A stretch of 64,000 bases of DNA from Datisca glomerata (lineage: Eukaryota > Streptophyta > Magnoliopsida > Cucurbitales > Datiscaceae), in assembly GCA_003255025.1 (NCBI GenBank), contig QANY01013250.1, forward strand, positions 2,341,023 through 2,405,022, written 5' to 3'. The notes under the pieces are model-generated. The model did not search any database and was not told where the DNA came from. It saw only the letters and a program-made list of their open reading frames with translations. The stretch's first letter is position 1; each line of letters opens with the position of its first letter. The position numbers and the translations under genes were made by a program. Shown here in pieces: positions 23,127 to 34,677 of the stretch.

Positions 23127-23127
23127 T

Positions 23128-23141
23128 TGGTATCAAAACAA
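23128..23141 (+). other. copia-1 primer-binding site
   Basis: TGGTATCAAAACAA directly after the LTR matches the plant initiator-methionine tRNA 3' end complement (TGGTATCAGAGC) at 8 consecutive bases. It primes minus-strand DNA in copia elements. Confidence 0.8.
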
Positions 23142-25472
23142 TAGGTTATTGATTATGCATATTGATATTTGAAACGAACGTATCATGAATTTTGTGGATA
23201 TTAGCATATGATTTTGTATGGTAGATTCAAAACTATTTTGAATGTGTTATGTGATTGGATCCCTAACTATTGATTCGTGGCATTTTTATTTCAATTTAGA
23301 ATTTATATACGCCGCATTTGAGGCATCGGATTTTATGTAATTTATTTTGTTGCAAAAGTTGTAATTTTATAAATTTGATGTAAAATCATCGTTGCCTCAA
23401 AACCATCACCGAAAATCGCTCAAAACCACCGCCGAGTAGTAGCCGGATAACCATCGAGAAGCCATCGGAATACTGTTCACGCCATAATTACTGTTTCATG
23501 TCAGAATTGATGTTCAGGCAAGAGTTACTGTTTCGACGACCGGTGGTACTGTTCCGGCGCCCGTCGTCGCCACTATCCGCTGCCGTGCCCTGCATGGTAA
23601 CTAGGGTTTGTGAAACCCTAGATGATAACAATTAGGGTTTAGGAAACCCTGTGATGTTTCGCGATAATCCTTATCCAATTTTATTTATCTTTTAAATTTT
23701 AAATTTTATATTTTATACGGATAAAAGATGATTTTGATATCAAAGATAATTATCTATTTTATCTTTTTATCTTTTAAATTCAAAAGATAATTATCAATTT
23801 TATCTTTTTATCATTCATTTTTTTAAATAAATAAAAGGAGGATAATTAATGAGATTATTTAATTAGGAAAATAGTTATCCTTAATTAAGGGGTTTTAATA
23901 AAAATTTAAATTTTGAATTTTTGAAATTTTAAATTCGAATTTTAAATTTTAAATTTGATTTTATAATGGGAATGTACTTTTGTAAAGAGTTACAAAGTGT
24001 TGTGACAACCTAAAAGACAAATAGACAATTACTGACGCCATGAAGATTTGTTTATAAATTAATTTGTAATTTATTATTCTCTTTTAGGTGTAATTATAAA
24101 TGAGTCAATATGGAGGTAAATTATGAATGTATGATTTAATTTTAATCGTGCATCATCATATAACATGCCATATAGAACTAGGGATATGTCAATATCAAAT
24201 TATCATGTAGAATGTACACGTATCATTATAGATGAATTATAATGGTTATAATTTAATAACAATGTGAATTTTATAATGGTTATGAGTTTAAATTGGGTTT
24301 TCAAATTAAATAAAAGATTTATAAATTTCATCACCGTCTATGGGATGACCCTGTCCCACCACTTTCTTTAGAAGTCTTAACTTCACAAGCAACTCGATGA
24401 TTCAAAGTGACACGACTCGAAAGTTTCTCCCATTGAAGAGAGGATCGCTATAGGCGGTTCTAACCATTCCTCGTGGCACGATCAAGTTCGCGTTGGAGAA
24501 CTTGAGAACGTTTCAACGTAAATTACCCCCCTCACTTAGTTTTTGAAAAACTTTAGATTTTTTGTTATTTTTTTAAAAACATAACTTTTATTAATTTGAA
24601 AAACATGATGAAATTTATAAATCTTGTATTTAATTTTAAATCCCAATTTAAACTCAATTGTGCATCATCATATAACATGTCATATAGGACTAGGGATATG
24701 CCAATATCAAATTATCATGCAGCATGTACATGCATCATTATAGATGAATTATAATGGTTATAATCTAATTACAATGTGAATTTTATAATGGTTATGAGTT
24801 TAAATTAGGATTTAAAATTAAATAAAAGATCTATAAATTTCATCACGTTTTTCAAATTAATAAAAGTTATGTTTTTAAAAAAACAACAAAAAATCTAAAG
24901 TTTTTCAAAAACTAAGGGGGGGGGGGTAATTTACGTTGAAATGTTCTCAAGCTCTCCAACGCGAACTTGATCGTGCCACGAGGAATGGTTAGAACCGCCT
25001 ATAATGATCCTCTCTTCAATGGGAGAAACTTTCAAGTCGTGTCACTTTGAATCATCTAGTTGCTTGCGAAGCTAAGACTTCTAAAGAAGTGGTGGGGCAG
25101 GGTCATCTCATAGACGGACTGTTAGTCCATAACAACTTTTAAGAGCCGATGCGTTGGTTAAACACTTAGACTGGAGCACGTTGGAATCCCCACTTAGGGG
25201 TTAGTCAATGGGGATAAGGTGATCAAAACCATTGGTGATTGGTTAAGCTAGATGTGGAGACATTTGAGCGTTAACCAAACGATAAGAGTCTCGATGGGAT
25301 ATGAGATAGTCTGGACTTCATCTCTCGATGAGACAAGCTATCGTTTTTTATCGAACATCACGGAGAAAATATTTTTAATGGAGTTTTAAATATTTAATTA
25401 GTTGTATCATTTATGATACTTTCCTAAGCAATTGAGCATTATTTACACCGTTTTATTTATTCTTTCCAGTAA
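23142..25472 (+). other. copia-1 leader region
   Basis: Untranslated region between PBS and gag. It has a GC-richer CCGCCG-containing section (23,400-23,660) that is also present in copia-2 (34,940-35,180), then a direct repeat (about 24,120-24,330 and 24,650-24,840) and the large inverted duplication. No reading frame. Confidence 0.75.
24334..25117. repeat. Inverted duplication in the copia-1 leader, 322-bp arms
   Basis: The left arm 24,334-24,655 is the reverse complement of the right arm 24,796-25,117, with a spacer of about 140 bp. Examples are CCGTCTATGGGATGACCCTG against CAGGGTCATCTCATAGACGG, and TTTCTCCCATTGAAGAGAGG against its complement near 25,015. Arms are over 90% identical. Copia-2 has this region only once and in the orientation of the right arm (35,840-36,070), so the left arm is the added copy. 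A transcript would fold into a long hairpin. Confidence 0.93.
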
Positions 25473-26330
25473 TCATGTCGTTATCCCATCTCTCAACTAT
25501 TCTTAATGCGAACAAATATACTGGTGAAAATTATGTGGATTGGAAATGAAATCTTGATATCGTGCTGACGGTAGAAAAACACAAGTTCATGCTCACTACT
25601 CATTATCCCTTTGAGCCTATTGCTGAATTGACTCAAGAGGAAAATGATGCTTATGCTTCTTGGCTGCGTTCTAATGAGATCGCCAGATGTTACATCTTGG
25701 CATCTATGAGTAATGTGTTGCAACAATAGCATCAGGACTTTGAGACCGCCGCTGATATGATGTTGAACATCACCAAAATGTTCAGAGGCAAGGTCGTCAA
25801 GCCAGACAGATAGATGTACGCAATTTCATGAACTGCAAGATGAAACCTGGAACCCCTGTCAGAGAATATATGATGCTGATCATAAGTTATCTAAATGAGA
25901 TAGAGATCATGAGTGCTGAGGTTGATGTGGAACTCAGGTGGATATGATCCTAGAGACTTTGCCTAGTACTTTTGAGAACTTCAAGCTTCATTATTTGATG
26001 AATAAGCTGAAGTACTCACTTCCTGAGCTCATGAAGGAGCTGCAAGCTGCTGAGAGTCTATTTCTGAGAGAAAAGATGAAGTTTAGAGAGGCTAACTTTA
26101 GTGAAAGAAGGCCTTCCACCTCTGGCTCTAAGAAGAAATAGAGAAGAGGTCCAAGGAAAGTGAAGAAGCACAAGTTGAGATCTACCAAAGGCAAGAGCAT
26201 CGCGAGAGTAGACAAGTCGAAAGACAAGTGTCATCACTGTGGAGTTGCTGGTCATTGGAAACGCAAATGCTCAGAGTGTCTCAAAAGGTTGGGATTAAAG
26301 GTATAGTAATGGTTACTAAGGCCTGTTATA
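25473..26330 (+). pseudogene. copia-1 gag
   Basis: Begins MSLSHLSTILNANKYTGENY and proceeds through copia gag blocks (LPSTFENFKLHYLMNKLKY at 25,960-26,020). It ends with a CCHC zinc knuckle, CHHCGVAGHWKRKC, at about 26,230-26,270. In-frame stops (for example TGA after VDWK at 25,547) and frameshifts inactivate it. Confidence 0.85.
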
Positions 26331-27600
26331 TAGCTGACTCTACTTTTTCTGGATGGTAGACTCTACAGCTACTAATCATATTCGTTGCTCCCTACAGGGG
26401 TTCAGGGAAGTCAGAAGGCTTGAGGAGGACGAGTACAGCTTCAACCGAGGTAATGGAGCACTAGTATCAGTCGTATCTGTGGGAACTTTTAAATTATGTT
26501 TCGTGAAACATTTTATTATTTTACATGATGTTTATTATATCCTAGTTTTTTGGAAGAATCTTATTTCTTTTGGTGTATTAATTAAGCAAGTATTGATCTT
26601 AAATTCATTGATAAAGATATTGTCATTTTTAGAAATGAATGCCTAATTACTGTTGCACACATGTTTAATAAACTCTTTCACGTAAAACCAATAGTTCCAA
26701 TGATATGTGACACTGAAGTGAATAATGTTTCACAAAGAAATAGTAAAAGGTTGAAGTATGACTCAAACGATCAAACCTATTTGTGGCACTTATACCTTGG
26801 CCATATTAGTCCGGACATGATTAAAAGACTTGTGAATGATGGTCTTTTGCAAACTTTAAGTATGTGATCACTACCCACATGCGAATCATGTACTGAAGGT
26901 AAAATGACCAAGAGCCATTCAATGCCTTGAACTCATATATAGTGATATATGTGGGTCATTGAATATCCAAGCAAGAGAAGTTTATGAATGCTTCATAAGC
27001 TTCACTGATACCTACTCACGTTTTGGTCATGTTTATCTAATGCGTCAAAAGTCTGAAACTTTCAAAAAGTTCAAAGAGTATAAGGCCTTGGTTGAAAAGC
27101 AATTAGAAAAATAAGTCAAAGCACTATGATCCGATCGTGGTGGAGAGTACTTGCTAGGAGAATTCGAAGACTTTCTTAAGGAAGAATGTATTCTTTCTCA
27201 GCTAACAACACCTAGTACGCCATAACAAAATGGTGTGTCAGAAAGAAGGAATCAAACTCTAATGAATATGGTTAGATCCATGATGAGTTACTTATCCCTC
27301 CCAGATTCCTTATGGGGATATTCCTTGGAAATAGTGGCATGTATTCTGAACTAAGTTCCGTTGAAGACGGTGCCTAGTACACCACATGAAAGATGGTATG
27401 GACAAAAGTCATCTACTAACCATTTTAAAATATGGAAGTGCCCAGCACATGTTCTAAAACTGAAGACAAACAAGTTGGCCAGTCGTTCAGAATTATGCAT
27501 GTTCGTAGGATATCCTAAAGGAACGAAGGGGTATATCTTCTACAGTACTACTAATTAGAAAACATTTGTTATCACGAATGCTCATTTTCTTGAAGAAGAT
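26331..27600 (+). pseudogene. copia-1 protease and integrase region
   Basis: Reads a protease-like start (VDSTATNHI at about 26,355), a gag-pre-integrase segment (LWHLYLGHISPDMIKRL at about 26,780-26,830), then integrase: FTDTYSRFGHVYLM near 27,005, and the LTTPSTPQQNGVSERRNQTL-type block near 27,205-27,260. Stops interrupt it, including TAA in the TPQQNG block. The end carries KIWKCPAHVLKLKT and GTKGYIFYS of the copia integrase C-terminus. Confidence 0.82.
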
Positions 27601-28780
27601 TCCATTAAAAGTGTACAACCGAGAAGTATAGTTATGCTAGAGGAATTATTAAGTAGGAGGACACCGACTCCCTAATCAGAAATTATGTTTGATTCAATGT
27701 TGGAAGAACCACGACAGGAGCCAAAGCGTGTGGAGCCTCGATGTAGTGAGAGGGTTGTGAGACAACTTTAGAGGTATATGTCCTATGGAGATACTTTGAT
27801 AGTTGTCTCAGATAAGGACCTTGATGAACACGTCTCCTACTTAGAGACCATGGCTCATCTTGAAGCAAACTTATGGTAAGAAGCCATAAGCGTTGAGATA
27901 CATTTGATGTACTCAAATGGAGTCTAGAAGCTAGTAGATCCTCCTGAAGGGGTAAAACCAGTAGGATGCAAATGGATCTATAAAAGAAAAGAGGTCTGGA
28001 TGGGAATGTAGAGTATTCAAAGCTAGGCTAGTAGCTAAGGGCTACACCCAAAAGGAAGGTATAGACTACGAGGATACCTTCTTGTCGGTGGCCATGCTTA
28101 AACCCATCCGGATCCTTTCATCGCCATTGATTGTAAAATTTGGCAAATGGACGTCAAGACTGCATTTCTGAATGGAAATCTTGATGAGCACATATATATG
28201 GCTCAACCAGACAGGTTCAAGGAGGAAAGCCAATAGGGTAAAGTTTACGAACTGCAGAAATCTATTTATGGACTTAAGCAAGCGTTACGGTCGTGGAATA
28301 TTAGATTCGACGAAACTGTTAAGAACTATGATTTTGAACAGTTGAAGGACAAGGCTTGTGTGTATAAACATGGAGCCAGTCTCTTCAATGAGCAGTCTCC
28401 AAAGACCCCTCAAGAAGAGGAAAACTTGAGAAAGATTCCTTATGTCTCAATTGTAGGAAGTTTCATGTATGCGATGTTTTGTACTAGGCCAGACATTTGC
28501 TATGCCGTGGGTGTCGTGAGTCATTTTCAATCTAATCCTGGAATCGAGCATTGAAATACTGTCAAACATGTCCTTAAGTATCTGAGGAGAACAAGGAACT
28601 ACATGCTTGTGTATTCAGGTACTGACCTGGATATGACGGGGTATACTGGTTGTGATTTCCATGTAGACAAGGGTTCTATGAGATCCACTTCAGGATCGGT
28701 GTTCATCCTAAACGGTGGAGCAGTTGTATGGAGAAGCGTCAAGCAATCTTGCATTGCTGATTTTATCATGGAAGCTTAAT
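27601..28780 (+). pseudogene. copia-1 reverse transcriptase, catalytic block deleted
   Basis: N-terminal RT blocks are recognisable (GCKWIYKRK at 27,968, [20 protein letters not shown] at about 28,020-28,080, [18 protein letters not shown] at 28,150-28,200, LQKSIYGLKQA at 28,255). After KDKACVYKH (28,345) the text jumps to the connection GASLFNEQSPKTPQEEENLR. Copia-2 has about 250 bp more here including the YVDD motif, so copia-1 lacks the RT active site. The RNase H lead-in (TRPDICYAVGVVSHFQSNP) follows. Confidence 0.85.
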
Positions 28781-29130
28781 ATGTGGCAGCTTGTGAAGCT
28801 GCAAGGGAGGTTGTATGGCTTAGAAAGTTCTTGAAGACTTTAGAAGTTATTCCAGACATTGACAATCTAGACGCTAATAAACCCATGACACTTTATTGTG
28901 ATAATAGTGGGGCTCTAGAGAATTCTAAGGAACCTAGAAGCCATAAGAGATCCAAACATATAGAACGTAAATATCACCTAAGTAGAGAAATTATTCAACG
29001 TGGGGATGTGGTGGTTACGCATATTTTGACGGCCAACAACCTGACAGATCCATTCACGAAGATTTTAAGCAGCAAAGTTTTTTATAGTCATCTGGAGGGC
29101 TTGGAGATAAGAGATTGTACACCCTACTTT
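28781..29130 (+). pseudogene. copia-1 RNase H
   Basis: An open stretch carries copia RNase H signatures: EAAREVVWLRKFLKTLEV, LYCDNSGALENSKEPRSHKR, SKHIERKYHLSREIIQRGDV and LTDPFTKIL. The preceding EAxY motif is broken by a TAA (28,778). The 3' end reaches the polypurine tract. Confidence 0.88.
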
Positions 29131-29146
29131 AGTCCAAGTGGGAGAT
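29131..29146 (+). other. copia-1 polypurine tract region
   Basis: AGTCCAAGTGGGAGAT abuts the TGTCGG start of the 3' LTR. AAGTGGGAGATTGT is the usual plus-strand primer context in plant copia elements. Copia-2 shows the same site degraded at 59,341-59,356. Confidence 0.85.
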
Positions 29147-31072
29147 TGTCGGAATATGTCCATAAAGTAGCGTGTGATAACTATTTATTTGTATTTAGTT
29201 ATTTCTCAGACATTATTATTGAATTCTTATGAATAAATTGAAAGTTTTATTAAAGTGTGTTTATTACTCAAGTCCTAGAATATTCATCAACAAACGAAGA
29301 GTGAAGACAGATGTGTCTCTAGACGAACTCTTTTGAGAAAGTTTAGAATGATATTCATAGTCTTAGGATCAACTGGACAATCGAATCTGATTACAACTGT
29401 TAGGTTGAACCAATGTATGTCAGTCTTGGAGCATGAGAGTGAAGACTCAAACAGTTAACCTAGACATGTTATGAACATGTTGAATAGACCGGTAACAATT
29501 AGGTTAGAGCCCAAAACCGTTTACTTAGCTCTAAATCTAATTGTTACACCTTAAGGGTATTTTCATAATTACGTTAATCCTGAGGTGAATACGTAGCTAG
29601 ATTTAGATAGTTGCAATCTTTGATATGTCAAATGAGTGAGTTTGACTTGGCGGGCAATACCCCGGTGTTGGGATTGTAATTCAATTAAGTTTTGGAGTTA
29701 CGTGATACACCGATATGAAAATTCGTGGTTGGATTGCGAAAGCAACAATATCACCTTATACTTTATTGATGGGTGTGTGAATAAAGTAACATGGCCAGGT
29801 ATTCAATGAATTGAATCATTGATTAAGACTTGAAAATTGTACGAGACAATTCACTATTATGTCTTTCTTATTCACTATCAATAAAATAGTTAAGAATATA
29901 ATGACAAGAGGGGTAAAATGGTAATTTTATATTTTGCTCTTGATTCTGATATTCATAATGTGTATTATGTTAAAATATTATGTGGACCATGAAAATAAAA
30001 AGAGCATATTAACACAAACAGAAAACGTAGTGCGCATGAATAGAGAGTTGATTCGGCATCGAATCTATAGTGGAGTCGTACGATGCCAGAATTAAATAGG
30101 TCGGGAATTTATGGAGATAAATTCGTTGGGTATTTGAATCATTAACTTTGTTCATGTGGGTCAATTCGGTCTCAGAAATAGCACATGAGAACAGGAATAG
30201 AGAAATGAAGTAAATTGGATCAAAATGTGTTTTGGTGCCAAGCCATATTTCTTACACCTATATGTGATGAGCGATATCACTTAATTAGTTAAGTGTGATA
30301 ATATGTATTGAAATTAATTAGTTTATTATTTTATAATTATTGAATAATTAGTAAATAAAAACAAATAAATAAATTAATTGAAAATGATCAATTAAATCTA
30401 TCAATTGGATTGATGAATCTCGATACAACTCAAACTCTAGGGAATATTATAATTTTTAGCAATTATGATATATGGGGTGAATTTTCAAAAATTTAAAATA
30501 TATGGGTATATTTATAAATATTGAAAATTACATTTTATCAATATCTAATTGTAATCTGATTGCATATAGATATAGGATGTGATACAGCTGCTTGTTAAAA
30601 AGCAAGAGAGAAAAAACGTTTTCCTCCCCCTCCCTGTTGCCGCTGAAAATAATATTGAAGGAGAAAATTTTCGATTTTTCTTCTTTAATCATTTTGAGAG
30701 CCCACACTCAAATTCCTACACAAAATTCTCGTGAGATCTATTTCTGAAATTAACGGGTGGTTGTTGATGGATGGAATTCGTAAATCATTCTTGGAGTTCA
30801 AGTGCGTGATTCGGATCTTGAAGCTTGAATAACACAAAGCATGCTCGAAAGAATTCCCCCAGTTTTAGAAATTCTCCGACACAAGGAATAGGTGAAAATT
30901 TGTTTCTAACCTTATCTTTTCATTCAATGAGTAAATGCGTAATCGCACGTTGTGTGGTATTAATTATTTAATTTGATTAAATAAATTAATTGTAAAACAT
31001 TGATATTCCGCCCACGAACCGTTCGTGGTTCAAACTTATTTTTAATTAATTTTAAAACCATCTGGTCCTAGC
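29147..31072 (+). repeat. copia-1 3' LTR
   Basis: Starts TGTCGGAATATGTCCATAAA after the polypurine tract and ends near TCCTAGCA at 31,072. Length is about 1.93 kb. It aligns with the truncated 5' LTR and, more distantly, with the copia-2 LTRs (shared TTTATTGATGGGTGTGTGAA and GGAGTCGTA blocks). Confidence 0.87.
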
Positions 31073-31525
31073 AACTCAATGCTTAGACATCAACATTTTG
31101 GTGTGTAGAGTCATTGTTAAACTTTTGGGTTATAAAATGCAAGATGTTTGACAAAGGTTGATAATGGAAAGTTCGTGCGTGTAATCAAAAAGCATATAAT
31201 ATGTTTGAAATAACTCAATACACCATACCTCATACATGTGGTATTAATTATTTAATTTGATTAAATAAGTTAATTGTAAAACATTGATATTCCGCCCACG
31301 AACCGTTCGTGGTTCAAACTTATTTTTAATTAATTTTAAAACCATCTGGTCCTAGCAACTCAATACTCAGACATCAACATTTTGGTGTGATAGAGTCATT
31401 GTTAAACCTTTGGGTTATAAAATGCAAGATGTTTGACAAAGGTTAATAATGGAAAGTTCGTGCGTGTAATCAAAAAGCATATAATATGTTTGAAATAACT
31501 CAATACACCGGACCTCATACATGTG
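30957..31525. repeat. Tandem duplication (284 bp) across the LTR/MULE junction
   Basis: Units 30,957-31,240 and 31,241-31,525 are about 96% identical. Each contains the last about 115 bp of the copia-1 LTR and about 168 bp of MULE flank ending CATACATGTG. The duplication therefore happened after copia-1 inserted. Confidence 0.93.
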
Positions 31526-31780
31526 TCTATGCAAGATTATCATAAGACCATTCATGTTGGAGTCAATATTAATTGCACGAGAGTTACAGGGTGTCGTGAA
31601 ACGGGATCCAACTACATCTGTTGCAGCACTTCATTAAATGGTGAAAGATAAATTTGGATATGATGTGCATTACAGAAAGGTCTGGGAAGCTAAACAAAAA
31701 GCGATTGCTTGAGGTGTTACGTTACGCAGAGGGAGGGACTGGTGTTAATATTTGGCCGACATGCTAGTATAAAAGTTAAA
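31370..31780 (+). pseudogene. MuDR-type transposase fragment of the MULE
   Basis: The plus strand encodes the region before the MULE transposase core: AYNMFEITQYTGPHTC near 31,480-31,528, then MVKDKFGYDVHYRKVWEAKQ at 31,640-31,700, followed by a stop. MULE transposases carry a conserved FGYxxSYRKAWxAKQKAI segment here. The DDE catalytic domain and SWIM zinc finger are missing. The first part also appears in the duplicated unit at about 31,090-31,240. Inactive. Confidence 0.8.
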
Positions 31781-32124
31781 GTACATAATCAACAACTTGG
31801 GTGGTCAGAACCATTAGCCCATCATCGATATTGTTTGAGGTGCTAAAAAATAAATGAGTGAAGCCTGAAAAGCGTAGTAGAGGTAGGGGAAAAGACTGAA
31901 ATTGTCTTTGCAAAAGGCGATTTCAGTGAAAAGCAAAAATAACTTAAATCATCTTTTGCTAAAACGATTTCATTGGCAAGGGCTATAGTTAAATCGCCTT
32001 TATAAAAGATGATTTCAATGGCCTTCAACACAATTAAGTTTAGTGTTGAAATCATCTTTTGCAAAGATGATTTTTACCAATTGGAAATCGTCTTTGCAAA
32101 AGATGATATCTAACGTGTCCAAAA
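31781..32124. repeat. Right subterminal region of the MULE with five palindromic motifs
   Basis: Five variants of a palindrome built on AAATCGTCTTTGCAAA plus its complement lie at about 31,898-31,926, 31,946-31,976, 31,990-32,020, 32,047-32,074 and 32,082-32,110. They are spaced 30-57 bp. Related motifs lie near the left end at 19,738-19,826. Subterminal repeats are typical binding sites for DNA transposases; their function here is inferred. Confidence 0.8.
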
Positions 32125-32183
32125 CTACCTTAATTTTGGAAATGGTTTAAAACGTACCGCCTTTTAGGAAATTTTTTTTTAAA

Positions 32184-33234
32184 AACAACGTTAAAGCTAG
32201 AAAACCCTAAATATTATAGTTGTGATTGTCAGAAATCTCCAGGTTTTCACAATTCTTTGTACTAATATCAACACGTGTGGTAAAATGAGAGATAAGATAC
32301 ACTCATATACTTTATAAATGAATGGCTAAAATAGAAAATACACCCCTACACTTTGATCAAAATGTAAAATATACCCCTAAACTTGTTTTTATATTTTTAT
32401 ACCCATATAGGTTGAGAAAACTGCAAACAAAATCCTTCTGTTAAATTAAAGGGTTAAAACTAACAACAAATTTTTTTAATACAGAATACCCCTCCCTCCC
32501 TCTTCCTTCCCATTATTTCCACTCAAGGCTGTAAAGCTCACACTGCAAACCCAGTAATTTAACACTAACTCAAGACTAGTTTATCCTCTCTCTCACACAA
32601 CTGTAGTTTCCACTTTTCAATGCATGATTGGGTATTGATTATCAATTAAAGTCTCTCTCTCTTTCTCTCTCAGTTACAACTTTGCATTACGCATTAGAAG
32701 GAGCGGTGTTCTGAATCAGCCATAGCTCTGAAGTTCTCTCTTTCTTACTCTGTATCTTTAGTGTTTATTGCGAGTTATATATGTTACATACAATACTCTC
32801 TCTATTTTCCAAAAATTTTAAGTAGGGGGTTCTAGAGCGTTAAATGCAATTTGGCATCGAACAATTATCTTGTAATTGGTTGATATAAGATTAAGAATCA
32901 GGGCAATTTTTTTAGATTTGATATTAGATGTTAAAATTCAGTTGGGGTGAAGCATTTGAGGTTCTCGTTCAGATTTTGATTGGGTTGGACTTTTTTCTTT
33001 TTCAATGGATTGTAGATTACTATCTTATTGATCAATTTCTGTAGCAAACCATGAAATCAGAAGTAATCCTTTGCTCCCAGTTGCAATTCATTATATACGA
33101 TAGCACATATGTTTGAATCTTGAGTTTCTTTTGATTATTTCTTATAATTATGCTCTTCCACTTCTATTTAATTGAATATCAATTTTATTTGTGCGTTGTT
33201 TGGCATAGAAACAATAAATGATACTAAATAACTC
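32184..33234 (+). promoter_or_regulatory. 5' region of the DUF688-like gene
   Basis: Between the MULE end and the ATG at 33,235. It holds an AT-rich promoter-like section with a repeat also found near 61,250-61,620, a CT-rich leader-like tract (32,640-32,680) and probably a 5' UTR intron. Exact transcription start and splice sites were not determined. Confidence 0.4.
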
Positions 33235-33351
33235 ATGGAAGACAAGCAGCTAGATTTCAATAAACTGATTCTATCTGTGAGGCGGTTTTCTTTGACGGAA
33301 CCTCTTTAGAAGTGGATGAGAAAAGAATTGATAGTTCATGGCCCAAATTAG
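33235..33351 (+). pseudogene. DUF688-like gene, 5' coding part, cut by copia-2
   Basis: The ATG opens MEDKQLDFNKLILSVRRFSL, the typical N-terminus of plant DUF688 proteins of unknown function (they begin with a short acidic leader, then LLSVRRFS). A frameshift near 33,300 leads to a stop (33,307); in another frame EVDEKRIDSSWPKL continues up to the copia-2 5' LTR at 33,352. The continuation HLPIYKSELKSAPVRNPG lies 27.7 kb away at 61,102. The retrotransposon therefore split one exon. Confidence 0.75.
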
Positions 33352-34675
33352 TGTTGGATTTATGTCCATAAAGTAGTGTGTAATTCACAGATATAGAATT
33401 CGTGGCAAGATTACAAAAGTAACAATATCACCTTATGATTTATTGATGGGTGTGTGAATAAATAAAATGGGCTTGGTATTCGATGACATAAGTCATTGAA
33501 TAAGACACGCTGAACTATACGAGACACTTCATGGATATGTATTTCTTGTTCACAGTCAATAAATGAGTTAAGAAAATAATAACTAGAGGGGTAAAATAGT
33601 AATTTTACATCTCACTCTTGTTATTGATATTTACAAAGGGTAATATCATAAAATATTATATATTTATTTGCATCAACAGAAAAATGTAGCGCCCATAAAT
33701 CGAGAGTTCATTCGGCATTGGACCTATAGTGGAGTCGTATGATGTTAGGATTAATTAAGTCAGGAATTTATGGAGATAAATTAGTCGAGTATTTAAATCA
33801 CATAACTTTGTTCATGGGGGTCCATTCGGTTTAAGAAGTAACTCATAAGGACAAGAATAAGAAATAATGTCAGTTGGATAAAAAATGTATTTTGGACCAA
33901 AGTACATTTCCCGAGCCCATATGAGATAGGTGTAATCACTATATTAATGAAGACCAAAATTAATGTTCAAATTACTAATTTTTTTATTTTCTAATTGATG
34001 GATAATTAGTAAATAAAAGAAATTAATTAATTAATTGATAGAGATCAACTTAATTCATTAGTTCAGACGAATGAATTTGGACACAATTTTATATTCAAGG
34101 GAAGATGTTAAAATCGCATATGCAAGTCAAAGGTAAGGGGATTTTCGATTTTTAACATATTGGGTATATGGGTGAATTCCATAATTAATATATAAGTATT
34201 TTCATTAGGGTTGTATCTCTAACCTAACTTAAGTGTGTTAATCAGAGAAGAAAACATTTCTCTCTCCCTCTCCCTATTATTGCCGCCGAAATCTATTAGG
34301 GAAGAGAAAAAAACTATTTTCTCTTCTACATTTATTTTGAGAGCTCACACTCAATTTTTGCTAATATTCTTGAGAGATGTACTTCTGATTCTAACGAGTG
34401 ACTATCAGTGTGAAGATTAATTACAAGTTTTACGAATCTAAGGAACGAGGAACGCAAAATAGAGAATTGGATCCCACCAAATCAGAATTTTTCCATTACA
34501 AGAAAATGTATAATCAATTTTTATCTCTTATAAATACGTTTACACAACTATGCATGTTCATTAGTTGGTATTGTGTTTAATTCGATTAAAAGTTTGCATG
34601 AAAATTTTTGATATTCCGCCCATGAATTAGTCATGGTTCATTAATTTTCTGCAAAATCTAAAACTCAATCCAACA
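33352..34675 (+). repeat. copia-2 5' LTR with internal deletion
   Basis: Starts TGTTGGATTTATGTCCATAA and ends CCAACA just before the PBS. It is about 420 bp shorter than the 3' LTR. After GTGTGTAA it jumps to ATTCACAGATATAG, equivalent to about 59,790 in the 3' LTR. Confidence 0.87.
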
Positions 34676-34677
34676 AT

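Larger units (their letters stand above)
21672..31072 (+). mobile_element. Ty1/copia retrotransposon copia-1 (9.4 kb, defective)
   Basis: The parts are: truncated 5' LTR (21,672-23,126), PBS (23,128), long leader with an inverted duplication, gag-pol remnants on the plus strand (25,473-29,130), polypurine tract (29,131-29,146) and a 3' LTR (29,147-31,072). The pol order integrase, RT, RNase H marks it as copia. Multiple stops and a deletion of the RT catalytic region make it non-autonomous. It is inserted in the MULE and is related to copia-2 at 33,352-61,096. Confidence 0.9.
19668..32183 (+). mobile_element. Mutator-like element (MULE) carrying a MAIN-like gene, split by copia-1
   Basis: Imperfect terminal inverted repeats lie at 19,668-19,724 and 32,125-32,183. 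The right end reverse-complemented shares TTTTAAAC, the following TTTC and AAAAT tracts and an A-rich outer part with the left end, at about 70% identity. Both ends also carry short palindromic subterminal motifs. Inside are a MAIN-like plant mobile domain gene (20,424-21,685) and a MuDR-type transposase fragment (31,370-31,780). MULEs carrying plant mobile domain genes are established. The 9.4-kb copia-1 lies between the two genes, leaving about 3 kb of MULE. I could not identify the usual 9-11-bp target duplication. Confidence 0.65.
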
